From assembly GCA_023227835.1 (NCBI GenBank), contig JALOCI010000063.1, positions 1-13,541 of the forward strand: a DNA stretch of 13,541 nt. The letters run 5' to 3'. Origin of the DNA: Bacteroidales bacterium. Lineage in GTDB: Bacteria > Bacteroidota > Bacteroidia > Bacteroidales > UBA932. Below are positions 6,721 to 13,541 of this stretch, piece by piece (position 1 is the first letter of the stretch; each line of letters opens with the position of its first letter). The position numbers were made by a program, and so were the translations under genes. Under the pieces are notes generated by a model, which was not told the origin of the DNA, did not search any database, and worked only from the letters and a program-made list of their open reading frames with translations.

Positions 6721-7674
6721 ATGAAACAGATAATTTCAAGAATTGACAGAGGTCTATTAGTATTACTGCTTTTTTTCGCCACATTCCAGGTTGCATCAGC
6801 TCAGAAATACAGATTTATAGAGGGTTGGTCAAAAGAAACAAACAACAGAATTGAAAAATTTCTTGAATCAACCAAAAAACTTAATGAACGTAAGGTTGCC
6901 GTATTTGACGGAGATGGGACAGTTTTCGGACAGGTGCCGCACTATCTGGCAGATGAAGCACTCTATCAGTATGCTGATGAGAATTACAGAGGTAAGACTG
7001 ATAGTTTGTCTCTTGCAAAAATGAAAATACTTAAAGAGATGGTTGCCGACGGAAATAATGTTGGTAAACCCTATGTTGAGGACAGAGTGCATTTTCTTTC
7101 CGGAATGACAACTGAGGAGGTGATGGAGATGGGGTATAAGTGCTATCTTAAGTCATATCAGGGAAAATTTTATCCGGAAATGAAAGCTTTGATTGAAAAT
7201 CTCAAATCTTTCGGATTTGAAGTCTGGATTCTTACAGCATCTCCTGAGTACCTATATCAGAAATTCATAGCAGTTGAACTTGGCATTCCTGATATTAATA
7301 TTGTAGGTGTAAAATCCGTGATTGTCGACGACAGACTTACTGATATAATTGTACTGCCTATTCCTCAGGATGACGGAAAGGCGAATACAATTCCTACATT
7401 TATCAAGACACGTCCTTTGCTTGTCGGCGGTAACAGCAGGGGAGACATGGATATGATAAATAAATCCAAAGGTCTTAAACTTGTTGTAAATCCTGACGAT
7501 ATCACGGTCAGAGGGACCGATGACGGCCCTATGCATGGATATACTGTAAAACAGTATTGGGAAAAAGAGGGAGCGGTAATTGTAAATTGTAATGATACAA
7601 GAGACCCTAAAGTCCGTTTTCATACAGGAGAATGGAAAATAAGGGAGAACATTCCCCACCCAAAGAAAAAATAA
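6721..7674 (+). CDS. Exported HAD-superfamily phosphatase
   Basis: A 317-residue protein with an N-terminal signal peptide: a basic start, hydrophobic residues about 11-24, and probable cleavage after VASA (residue 27). It is predicted periplasmic or secreted. The mature part carries HAD motifs: motif I VAVFDGDGTV with nucleophile Asp63 and acid/base Asp65, motif II ILTAS (Thr172), motif III Lys220, and motif IV GNSRGDMDM (Asp242, Asp244). Spacing fits the phosphoserine-phosphatase/phosphorylcholine-phosphatase-like group (HAD-IB type), with a helical cap after motif I. Substrate is not readable from the sequence; a small organic phosphate is likely. It is transcribed alone, divergently from the MFS operon, and meets the convergent glpR gene 13 bp downstream with no hairpin between. 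A role in phosphate-ester scavenging next to the glp genes is inference. Confidence 0.83.
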   Translation: MKQIISRIDRGLLVLLLFFATFQVASAQKYRFIEGWSKETNNRIEKFLESTKKLNERKVAVFDGDGTVFGQVPHYLADEALYQYADENYRGKTDSLSLAKMKILKEMVADGNNVGKPYVEDRVHFLSGMTTEEVMEMGYKCYLKSYQGKFYPEMKALIENLKSFGFEVWILTASPEYLYQKFIAVELGIPDINIVGVKSVIVDDRLTDIIVLPIPQDDGKANTIPTFIKTRPLLVGGNSRGDMDMINKSKGLKLVVNPDDITVRGTDDGPMHGYTVKQYWEKEGAVIVNCNDTRDPKVRFHTGEWKIRENIPHPKKK

Positions 7675-7687
7675 AAATTATTCAAAA

Positions 7688-8482
7688 TTATTCTTTGACG
7701 AGAGTGACTTCTATGCCCATGTCGTTAAGCTTTTCTACAATGTGCATAGGAGCTTCGCTGTCGGTAATCACCTGATCTATTTCGTCAATGTCACAAATTT
7801 TACTGAACCCTCTCAGTCCGAATTTTGAAGAATCGGCCAGTACAATAATTTTTTGAGCAGCTTTCATCATTGTCCTGTTCAAATTCGCCTCCATCAGGTT
7901 TGTGGTTGTAAGACCGAACTCTGTGTCAAAACCATCAACACCAATGAATAGTTTGCTACAGGAGAAATCTTCCATCATCTTTTCAGCAAAAGGGCCGACG
8001 ACAGATACGGCACTGTTTCTTAATACACCGCCAAGTTGTACGATGTCAATGTTTTTGTCTCTTGAAAGGATAGAGGCAACGTTAACAGCCGCGGTGACTA
8101 CTGTAAGATGGTTTTCTGTTTTGATTTCTCGCGCCAAAGAGAGAACAGTGGTCCCTGATGCAATTATAATAGAATCATTGTCTGTTATAAGTGAGGCAGC
8201 CTGAATCCCTATTGCCCTTTTTTTCTCTGTATTTATCTTTTCCTTTTCGTTAACATGTCTGTCATTGATATATGGATTTATCAATATTGCACAGCCATGT
8301 GCGCGGTACAAGAGGTTCAGGGATTCAAGAAAACTTAGATCCTTTCTTATTGTAACCTCAGATACATTTAATTGACTGGCAAGAGATGTAACGGGTACTG
8401 AGCTTTGTTTTCTCAGTATTTCAAGTATACACTCATGTCGTTCGTTTAGATTATTGGAAGAGCCTGAAGATATCTTTGGCAT
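7688..8482 (-). CDS. glpR: DeoR/GlpR-family transcriptional repressor
   Basis: A 264-residue DeoR-family regulator. Residues about 13-68 form the winged helix-turn-helix (VTSLASQLNVSEVTIRKDLS, then the family box RAHGCAIL, where Cys replaces the usual second Gly of HGGA). Residues about 88-245 form the DeoRC effector domain with the IASGTTVLSLA phosphosugar-binding loop and the late VLADSSKFG segment. Such proteins usually repress until a sugar phosphate or glycerol-3-phosphate is bound. It is divergent from glpD across a 253-bp region containing a perfect 16-bp palindrome, so control of the glp genes is likely. Weak copies of the palindrome in front of its own gene suggest autoregulation. 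The symbol glpR rests on this context; the family alone would not fix the effector. Confidence 0.87.
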   Translation of the reverse strand: MPKISSGSSNNLNERHECILEILRKQSSVPVTSLASQLNVSEVTIRKDLSFLESLNLLYRAHGCAILINPYINDRHVNEKEKINTEKKRAIGIQAASLITDNDSIIIASGTTVLSLAREIKTENHLTVVTAAVNVASILSRDKNIDIVQLGGVLRNSAVSVVGPFAEKMMEDFSCSKLFIGVDGFDTEFGLTTTNLMEANLNRTMMKAAQKIIVLADSSKFGLRGFSKICDIDEIDQVITDSEAPMHIVEKLNDMGIEVTLVKE

Positions 8483-8505
8483 ATATTGAAGTTTTATAGA
8501 AAATT

Positions 8506-8523
8506 ATTACGAATATACGAAAT
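8506..8523. promoter_or_regulatory. Possible glpR promoter with overlapping weak operator sites
   Basis: Two overlapping partial matches to GTTWCGWAAC, ATTACGAATA (8506-8515) and TATACGAAAT (8514-8523), lie 24-41 bases before the glpR start. On the - strand the same stretch contains TATATTCG (8517-8510), one base off the -7 consensus. The arrangement would suit autorepression, but each element is weak alone. Confidence 0.3.
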
Positions 8524-8647
8524 GTTTGGTTATAAAAAATTTTATAAAAATGAAACGCAATAAATTTTGAGTCTCTTTTAAAATGAAAGTATAATGGTGT
8601 TTTACATAGAAAAATTCATTTATTGAAAGATAATAGATAAAAATATT

Positions 8648-8679
8648 TTTGAAAATATAAAATAAACTCTCTAAATTTG
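8648..8679 (+). promoter_or_regulatory. Promoter of glpD
   Basis: TTTG (8648-8651) and TAAATTTG (8672-8679) are exact -33 and -7 boxes of the Bacteroidota type with a 20-bp spacer. The start point would be near 8685, leaving a leader of about 50 bases. The -7 box overlaps the palindrome at 8676-8691, so a bound repressor would block it directly. Confidence 0.68.
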
Positions 8680-8691
8680 TTTCGAAACAAA
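8676..8691. promoter_or_regulatory. Perfect 16-bp palindrome, probable GlpR operator
   Basis: TTTGTTTCGAAACAAA is self-complementary over all 16 bases and overlaps the glpD -7 box and expected start point. The TTCGAA core resembles the TTCG-containing half-sites known for GlpR/DeoR-family operators. A second partial site, GTTACGAATA (8701-8710), has its CG centre 22 bp away, about two helical turns. The divergent glpR gene makes its product the obvious candidate binder. Confidence 0.7.
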
Positions 8692-8735
8692 GATTATATT
8701 GTTACGAATAGAAATTATATTCAAAAATTACATAG

Positions 8736-10301
8736 ATGAAACGCGAAGAGTTAATTAAAAAAGTATCCGACGAATCAAAAGTATGGGATATGGTTGTTAT
8801 CGGAGGAGGAGCTACCGGCCTCGGTGTTGCACTTGATGCTGCATTAAGGGGGTTCAGTGTGGCATTGTTTGAAATGGAGGATTTTGCAAAATGTACTTCG
8901 AGCAGAAGTACAAAGCTTGTACATGGAGGAGTACGTTATCTGCAAAAAGGAGATGTTCAGCTTGTAAGGGAAGCGCTGCATGAAAGGGGACGGTTGAAAC
9001 AAAATGCACCTCATCTTGTTAAAGACCAGTCTTTCGTTATTCCTAACTACACCCATTTTGACAACCTGCTTTATACATGCGGACTTACTTTCTATGATAT
9101 GCTCTCTTGGGGCCTGAGTCTCGGAAGATCTTTATACATATCTAAAAAACGTGTTGCTAAATGCCTCCCGACAATAGTCACAGAAGGACTGAAAGGTGGA
9201 GTTATATACCATGATGGTCAATTTGACGATTCCCGTCTTGCAATTAATCTTGCCCAGTCGATAGTTGAAGAGGGAGGGTGCCCTTTAAATAAAATGAAAG
9301 TTCAAGGAATTATCCACAATGCGTCAGGTAAGGTTGCCGGAGTTAAAGTTAAAGATATTACTACCGATACAGAATATTCAGTTAAGGCAAAATCCGTAAT
9401 TAATGCAGCCGGAGTCTTTGTAGATGATATTATACTTATGGATGTTCCTTCTACACACAGAATGGTTAAGCCAAGTCAGGGGATTCACCTGGTGTTTGAC
9501 AAATCATTTTTGAATACTGACTATGCAATAATGATCCCAAAGACATCTGACGGACGTGTATTGTTCGCTGTTCCATGGCATGATAAGGTTGTTGTAGGAA
9601 CAACAGATATAGTAAGGGAGCATGCAGAAACAGAACCAATACCATTAGAAGAAGAGATTGATTTTATAATGAGCACAGCATCACTTTATATGGCTAAAAA
9701 GCCTACAAGGAGTGATATCCTGTCAGTTTTTGCCGGACAAAGACCTCTCGCAGCCCCGAAGAAAGAGGGCAAAAGCACAAAAGAGATATCCAGAAGTCAC
9801 AAAATATTTGTCTCAGATAATAATCTGATTACAATAACAGGAGGTAAATGGACTACATACAGAAAAATGGCTGAAGATACTGTTAATAAAACGATATCGT
9901 TAAGTCTTCTTCCTGCAAAAAAATGTGCTACCAAGAACTATCGGATTCACGGGTACAGACCTAAACCGGATCTTACTAATCACCTTTATGTTTATGGTTC
10001 GGATATGCCGGCAATCGAAAAGCTAATAAAATCCGGTAATGGCATGAACGAAAAAATACATCCGAATTATAATTATACTGTAGCCGAAGTAGTGTGGTCA
10101 GTAAGAGAAGAGATGGCGTTGACGCTGGATGATGTTTTGGGACGCAGGGCTCGCCTGCTCTTTATAGATGCAAGAGCTGCAATTGAGGCTGCTCCAAAAG
10201 TCGCTCAGGTTATGTCAAAGGAACTTGGAAAAGACCAGGCGTGGATTGACTCACAGACCGAGAGCTTTATTAAGTTAGCAAATAATTATATAGTTAAATA
10301 A
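8736..10301 (+). CDS. glpD: Aerobic-type glycerol-3-phosphate dehydrogenase (FAD)
   Basis: A 521-residue FAD flavoprotein oxidising sn-glycerol 3-phosphate to dihydroxyacetone phosphate and passing electrons to quinone, normally peripheral on the inner membrane. The N-terminal dinucleotide fold shows VVIGGGATGLG (Gly23, Gly25, Gly28), followed by the family blocks SSRSTKLVHGGVRYL (55-69) and AGQRPL (333-338), and GGKWTTYR (369-376). The C-terminal DAO_C helical domain includes EVVWSVREEMALTLDDVLGRR (451-471). The length is complete. No glpB or glpC follows, so I use glpD rather than glpA. It is followed after 98 bp by glpT, which has its own operator-like palindrome, and it is divergent from glpR. 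Glycerol kinase and facilitator genes are absent from the window, which points to imported glycerol-3-phosphate rather than glycerol as the source. Confidence 0.94.
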   Translation: MKREELIKKVSDESKVWDMVVIGGGATGLGVALDAALRGFSVALFEMEDFAKCTSSRSTKLVHGGVRYLQKGDVQLVREALHERGRLKQNAPHLVKDQSFVIPNYTHFDNLLYTCGLTFYDMLSWGLSLGRSLYISKKRVAKCLPTIVTEGLKGGVIYHDGQFDDSRLAINLAQSIVEEGGCPLNKMKVQGIIHNASGKVAGVKVKDITTDTEYSVKAKSVINAAGVFVDDIILMDVPSTHRMVKPSQGIHLVFDKSFLNTDYAIMIPKTSDGRVLFAVPWHDKVVVGTTDIVREHAETEPIPLEEEIDFIMSTASLYMAKKPTRSDILSVFAGQRPLAAPKKEGKSTKEISRSHKIFVSDNNLITITGGKWTTYRKMAEDTVNKTISLSLLPAKKCATKNYRIHGYRPKPDLTNHLYVYGSDMPAIEKLIKSGNGMNEKIHPNYNYTVAEVVWSVREEMALTLDDVLGRRARLLFIDARAAIEAAPKVAQVMSKELGKDQAWIDSQTESFIKLANNYIVK

Positions 10302-10343
10302 TTGTTGCATTATTTGTATTAATTCGAAAAAGAACACATGGAA

Positions 10344-10373
10344 TTTGTTTATTTTGCGTAAAATTTAAGTTAC
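10344..10373 (+). promoter_or_regulatory. Candidate glpT promoter
   Basis: TTTG (10344-10347) and TAAGTTAC (10366-10373) have an 18-bp spacer. The -7 element keeps only the TAnnTT part of the consensus. It overlaps the palindrome at 10365-10382, repeating the layout at glpD. Transcription from glpD reading through is an equally good source, since no terminator lies between the genes. Confidence 0.28.
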
Positions 10374-10382
10374 GTAACTAAA
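10365..10382. promoter_or_regulatory. Operator-like palindrome upstream of glpT
   Basis: TTAAGTTACGTAACTAAA pairs at 16 of 18 positions, with a perfect 12-bp core AGTTACGTAACT (10368-10379). The central GTTACGTAAC fits the GTTWCGWAAC motif before glpD and before the MFS/HAD genes. A weaker TTTGCGTAAA (10353-10362) has its CG centre 16 bp upstream. Probable GlpR site. Confidence 0.58.
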
Positions 10383-10399
10383 CAGCAGTAATAGAAATT

Positions 10400-11851
10400 A
10401 TGAATATTTTAAAATTCTTTGATCCACCTGCATCCAAACCTCTTATTCCTCAGGACAAAATAGATTCTGAGTACAAAAAAATGAGATTAAAGGTGTTCCT
10501 TGGAGCATTTTTGGGCTATGCAGCGTATTATCTTGTCAGAAAGAATCTTGCCTTAGCAGTCCCGGGCATGATAAAGCCTGTTGCCGAAGGTGGCCTTGGC
10601 TATACAAAACTAGAACTAGGTATTGCTTTATCAGCAATCGGTATAGCATATTCTTTCAGTAAATTTATAATGGGAGCGGTATCGGACAGATCTGATGCCC
10701 GCAAGTTCCTTGTAATAGGCCTACTTCTCTCCTCAGCTTTGATGATGTCTGTAGGTCTGTTCCCTTTTGCGACAAGTTCTGTGGCTATAATATTTGTATT
10801 TATGCTTTTAATTGGATGGCTGTCCGGAATGGGATGGCCTCCTTGCGGAAGAGTTATGGTACATTGGTTTTCGCAAAATGAGCGAAGTTTCAAGATGTCG
10901 ATTTGGAATACTTCCCATACATTCGGCAGTGGAATGTTAGGTAATCTTGCAACAGCAGGAGTAGCTCTTATAGGTGGATTATTTGTGGCAGATGTTGCCG
11001 GAGTGACAGTCGTTCAAAGTTGGAGGGCTGTTTTTGTTTTTCCTGCTGCAGTTGCTATGGTTATAGCGATTTTCTGCTGGTGGGCATTAAGAGACAGGCC
11101 TGAGGCACATGGATTACCTTCTGTAGATAAATACAGAAACGATTTTACCGCCGTTAAAGAGGCTAAATCAGGAGAAAAGATTCCGGTTAAGGAACTTTTT
11201 GTAAAATATATTTTTACTAATAAGGTATTATGGCTTATAGCACTCGCAAACATTTTTGTTTACCTTGTAAGATATGGTATAGGTGATTGGGCTCCAACAT
11301 ATTGCCAGGAAGCAGGTCTCCTGACTCCTGAACAGAGTAATCTGGCTTTCTCTCTTCATAATTACGCGGGAATACCAGGTACAATACTATGTGGCTTGAT
11401 TTCATCCAAATTATTCAAAGGAAGATGTGCTCCGGCTAATTTTATTTATATGATTCTGGTAATGCTCTCTGTTTTATTGTACTGGAAAGCAGTTCCTGTG
11501 GCTGGTTTTGTGTCAGATTTGTTCGGAACCGGAATCGATGCCACAAGAATTACAATCGTCTATTCAGCATTGATGCTCATTGGGTTCTTTATATACGGAC
11601 CAGTTGCTCTTATCGGAGTTCAGGCGGTGAATCTTGTGCCTAAGAATGCTGCCGGTACAGCTGCCGGATTTGTTGGACTATTCGGTTATCTGATTGGCGA
11701 TGCTTTACTTGGCAAAGCCGTTATTGGCGGTGTGGCAAGTAGCAGCTGGGGCTGGAATGGAACTTTCTGGATCTTTATAATAGGAAGTTTATTAGCCGCA
11801 ATCTTCTCTGCCACAACATGGAAGAAAGAAAAGGCTGCATGTGCCGTTTAA
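10400..11851 (+). CDS. glpT: Glycerol-3-phosphate:phosphate antiporter (MFS, organophosphate:Pi family)
   Basis: A 483-residue inner-membrane transporter with about 12 helices that exchanges cytoplasmic phosphate for external glycerol-3-phosphate. The OPA-family motif YYLVRKNLALAVPGM gives Arg47 and Lys48, matching the first substrate-binding Arg and its neighbour in E. coli GlpT. His173 lies in WNTSHTFGSGM, and the second binding Arg is Arg291 in LVRYGIGDWAPTY. GWPPCGRVMVHWFS (139-157 region) is the conserved loop between helices 4 and 5. A hexose-phosphate or phosphoglycerate substrate is possible within the family, but the neighbouring glpD and glpR favour glycerol-3-phosphate. The phosphoesterase gene begins 19 bp after its stop and is probably co-transcribed. 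Confidence 0.92.
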   Translation: MNILKFFDPPASKPLIPQDKIDSEYKKMRLKVFLGAFLGYAAYYLVRKNLALAVPGMIKPVAEGGLGYTKLELGIALSAIGIAYSFSKFIMGAVSDRSDARKFLVIGLLLSSALMMSVGLFPFATSSVAIIFVFMLLIGWLSGMGWPPCGRVMVHWFSQNERSFKMSIWNTSHTFGSGMLGNLATAGVALIGGLFVADVAGVTVVQSWRAVFVFPAAVAMVIAIFCWWALRDRPEAHGLPSVDKYRNDFTAVKEAKSGEKIPVKELFVKYIFTNKVLWLIALANIFVYLVRYGIGDWAPTYCQEAGLLTPEQSNLAFSLHNYAGIPGTILCGLISSKLFKGRCAPANFIYMILVMLSVLLYWKAVPVAGFVSDLFGTGIDATRITIVYSALMLIGFFIYGPVALIGVQAVNLVPKNAAGTAAGFVGLFGYLIGDALLGKAVIGGVASSSWGWNGTFWIFIIGSLLAAIFSATTWKKEKAACAV

Positions 11852-11870
11852 CAGTTTTACTTATGATAAA

Positions 11871-13541
11871 ATGAAAAAAATAATAAATAACATTTTTGTA
11901 ACGCTACTGTTTTCAGTAGGGTTACTTCTCTTTTCCGGTTGTTCAAAGGATAATACCAAAGTAGATAAACCGGACACTTCTTTTAAATTGACGGGCGTTT
12001 CAATCCCCGGAACTATCTCGGTTACTTTGAACTCTGACGTAACAATTTCAGCAAATGGGTTTGCTGCTGGAGACATAATAAAATTCGCGTCAAAGAGTGA
12101 GACCAGTAAAGTATTCCAGTTCCCGGTATCAAATGTAACGGCTAACAGTGCAACCATTAATATCGGTTCTTCAATAAATTCTGGTGTGTATAACATATCT
12201 GCCTTAAGAGGAACAAAAGAACTGTCTCTGGGATCAACCACACTGAGCATTCAAGCTGTATCAACTATTCCAGACATTGCCGGCAAGAATATCAAAGGTA
12301 TTGTATATTGTAACGGCAAAGGGGTTTCCGGTGTAGTTGTCTCTGATGGTGTAGACGTGACGAAGACAGATGCAACCGGTATCTATTATCTTCAGTCTCA
12401 AAAGAAACACGGATATGTGTTTATTTCAGTACCATCTAATTATGAGGTGGCAACTGTAAACAAACTTCCTCAGTTCTACAAGGCAGTTGCCGGGGTATCT
12501 TCGGTAAATCAGTGCGATTTTGAACTTTTTGAAGTTAATAATGAAAATCATGTGGTTATTGCTATGGCTGACATGCACCTTGCCAACAGAAACAGTGATG
12601 TCTCACAGTTTAAGAGCGGCTTCTACTCGGAGGTAGCGGCTTATGCAACACAGGTAAAAAGCACCGGGAAAAAAATATACGGTCTTACATTAGGAGATAT
12701 GTCATGGGATGCATATTGGTATTCCAATTCCTATTCACTTCCGAATTATGTGAATGACATAGACGGTATAGGTTTTCAGATATTTAACACTATGGGAAAT
12801 CATGACAATGACCCGTATAAAGTAGGAGATTTCAATGCTGAAGCTGCCTTTAAGACAGTTCTGGGCCCTACATACTACTCATTCAATCTGGGAAAGGTCC
12901 ACTATGTCGTTCTTGATGATATCAGCTATATTAATACTGGCGGATCTCAGGGAACTATCGGTGAAAGAAATTATACCGGGACAATAACAGCAGATCAACT
13001 ATCTTGGCTTACCAAAGATCTTGCTGAGGTGACTGATAAAACAAAACCAGTTGTTGTGGCGTTCCATATACCTCTATATACCGTTACAGGTGTAAATGGA
13101 AATAATCAGAATATCTCCCTTAACCTTACAAACAGCGGAAACGCACTTATGAGTGCATTAAGCCAATTCTCAAATGTCAAGATACTCTCAGGTCACACCC
13201 ATGTTAATAAAAATATGGAGATAAACAGTAATCTCTATGAGTATAATATAGCTTCTGTCTGTGCAACGTGGTGGTGGACCGGAAAAGCTGATTATGGCAA
13301 TAACCACATTGCTCCTGACGGTTCTACCGGAGGTTATGGTATTATTGAAGTAGAAGGGAGTAATTGGAAATACAAGTATAAAGGTATCGGAACAAACAAG
13401 CCTTTCCGTGCTTACGACAGAAATACAATAGAAATAACAAAGGAGAGATATGCGCCAAACGCATCAGGATCGTATGCTGTTGCTGCCTCATCATATCCGG
13501 GAGAGTATTCAAGCAAGAGTTCTGCCAATATTGTTTTGATA
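11871..13541 (+). CDS. Calcineurin-like phosphoesterase lipoprotein, 3' end cut by the window
   Basis: The frame is open for 557 codons from the ATG at 11871 to the last base. Residues 1-24 are a lipoprotein signal (LFSGC, Cys24), so the protein is exported. CSKDNT just after the anchor resembles the charged export signals of Bacteroidota surface lipoproteins. Residues about 35-135 look like an Ig/IPT-like beta domain. Residues about 140-200 (IKGIVYCNGKGVSGVVVSDG) match MetallophosN. The catalytic Metallophos domain has Asp234-x-His236, Gly-Asp276, Gly-Asn310-His311-Asp312, His399 and GHTH (441-444), which together supply the full two-metal site. After that comes a MetallophosC-like segment, unfinished here. 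Linked closely to glpT, it could release glycerol-3-phosphate or another phosphate from a lipid head group or teichoic-type polymer; this is inference. An ATG at 11863 is followed at once by a stop and is not used. Confidence 0.87.
   Translation, partial: MKKIINNIFVTLLFSVGLLLFSGCSKDNTKVDKPDTSFKLTGVSIPGTISVTLNSDVTISANGFAAGDIIKFASKSETSKVFQFPVSNVTANSATINIGSSINSGVYNISALRGTKELSLGSTTLSIQAVSTIPDIAGKNIKGIVYCNGKGVSGVVVSDGVDVTKTDATGIYYLQSQKKHGYVFISVPSNYEVATVNKLPQFYKAVAGVSSVNQCDFELFEVNNENHVVIAMADMHLANRNSDVSQFKSGFYSEVAAYATQVKSTGKKIYGLTLGDMSWDAYWYSNSYSLPNYVNDIDGIGFQIFNTMGNHDNDPYKVGDFNAEAAFKTVLGPTYYSFNLGKVHYVVLDDISYINTGGSQGTIGERNYTGTITADQLSWLTKDLAEVTDKTKPVVVAFHIPLYTVTGVNGNNQNISLNLTNSGNALMSALSQFSNVKILSGHTHVNKNMEINSNLYEYNIASVCATWWWTGKADYGNNHIAPDGSTGGYGIIEVEGSNWKYKYKGIGTNKPFRAYDRNTIEITKERYAPNASGSYAVAASSYPGEYSSKSSANIVLI

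Noticed and set aside
7252..7659. 135-codon - strand frame inside the HAD phosphatase gene
   Set aside because: The + strand frame has a signal peptide and all four HAD motifs. The antisense frame shows nothing.
8736..10301. Naming the dehydrogenase glpA (anaerobic complex)
   Set aside because: No glpB or glpC follows, and the length fits the single-subunit GlpD type.
11861..12250. 129-codon - strand frame over the start of the phosphoesterase gene
   Set aside because: The + strand frame here is a lipoprotein with a full metallophosphatase domain that stays open to the window end. The antisense frame has no supporting feature.

Overview
The window looks like chromosome of an AT-rich member of the Bacteroidota, probably Bacteroidales. 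Several promoters fit the phylum's -7 box (TAnnTTTG), some with a -33 TTTG-like box. Clear Shine-Dalgarno sites are scarce. The gene families (DUF2461, FucP-type sugar MFS, MetallophosN/C phosphoesterase lipoprotein) are typical of gut and anaerobic Bacteroidales. No rRNA, tRNA, CRISPR array, transposase or phage gene is visible. The assignment rests on sequence features alone.

Layout. 1-351: no gene. It holds two tandem copies of a G/A-rich 80-bp repeat, a strong terminator for something upstream, and the promoter of the next gene. 352-1032 (+): DUF2461 protein. 1022-4130 (-): a three-gene unit, read right to left, of an RsbW-like GHKL ATPase, a lipoprotein-type substrate-binding/permease fusion, and an amino-acid ABC ATPase with an extra C-terminal domain. 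4176-4210: terminator. 4238-6511 (-): FucP-like MFS sugar transporter followed by a ROK sugar kinase. 6721-7674 (+): exported HAD phosphatase. 7688-8482 (-): DeoR/GlpR-type repressor. 8736-10301 (+): glycerol-3-phosphate dehydrogenase. 10400-11851 (+): GlpT-like organophosphate antiporter. 11871-13541 (+, runs off the end): calcineurin-like phosphoesterase lipoprotein.

The right half reads as a glycerol-3-phosphate scavenging locus. A surface or periplasmic phosphoesterase could release organophosphate, GlpT would import it, GlpD would oxidise it to dihydroxyacetone phosphate, and GlpR would repress. A palindrome GTTWCGWAAC lies upstream of glpD (overlapping its -7 box), upstream of glpT, and between the MFS gene and the HAD gene. 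Weaker copies sit in front of glpR. This suggests one regulon that may also reach the sugar transporter/kinase operon or the phosphatase.

The most unusual part is the 1022-4130 unit. The binding protein is in permuted order: lobe 2 comes first, then lobe 1, then the membrane domain. The ABC ATPase carries a C-terminal domain resembling the adjacent RsbW-like protein but lacking its nucleotide-binding residues. Together these suggest a transporter physically or functionally tied to partner-switching signalling. That link is inference; the domain order and the missing residues can be read from the translation.
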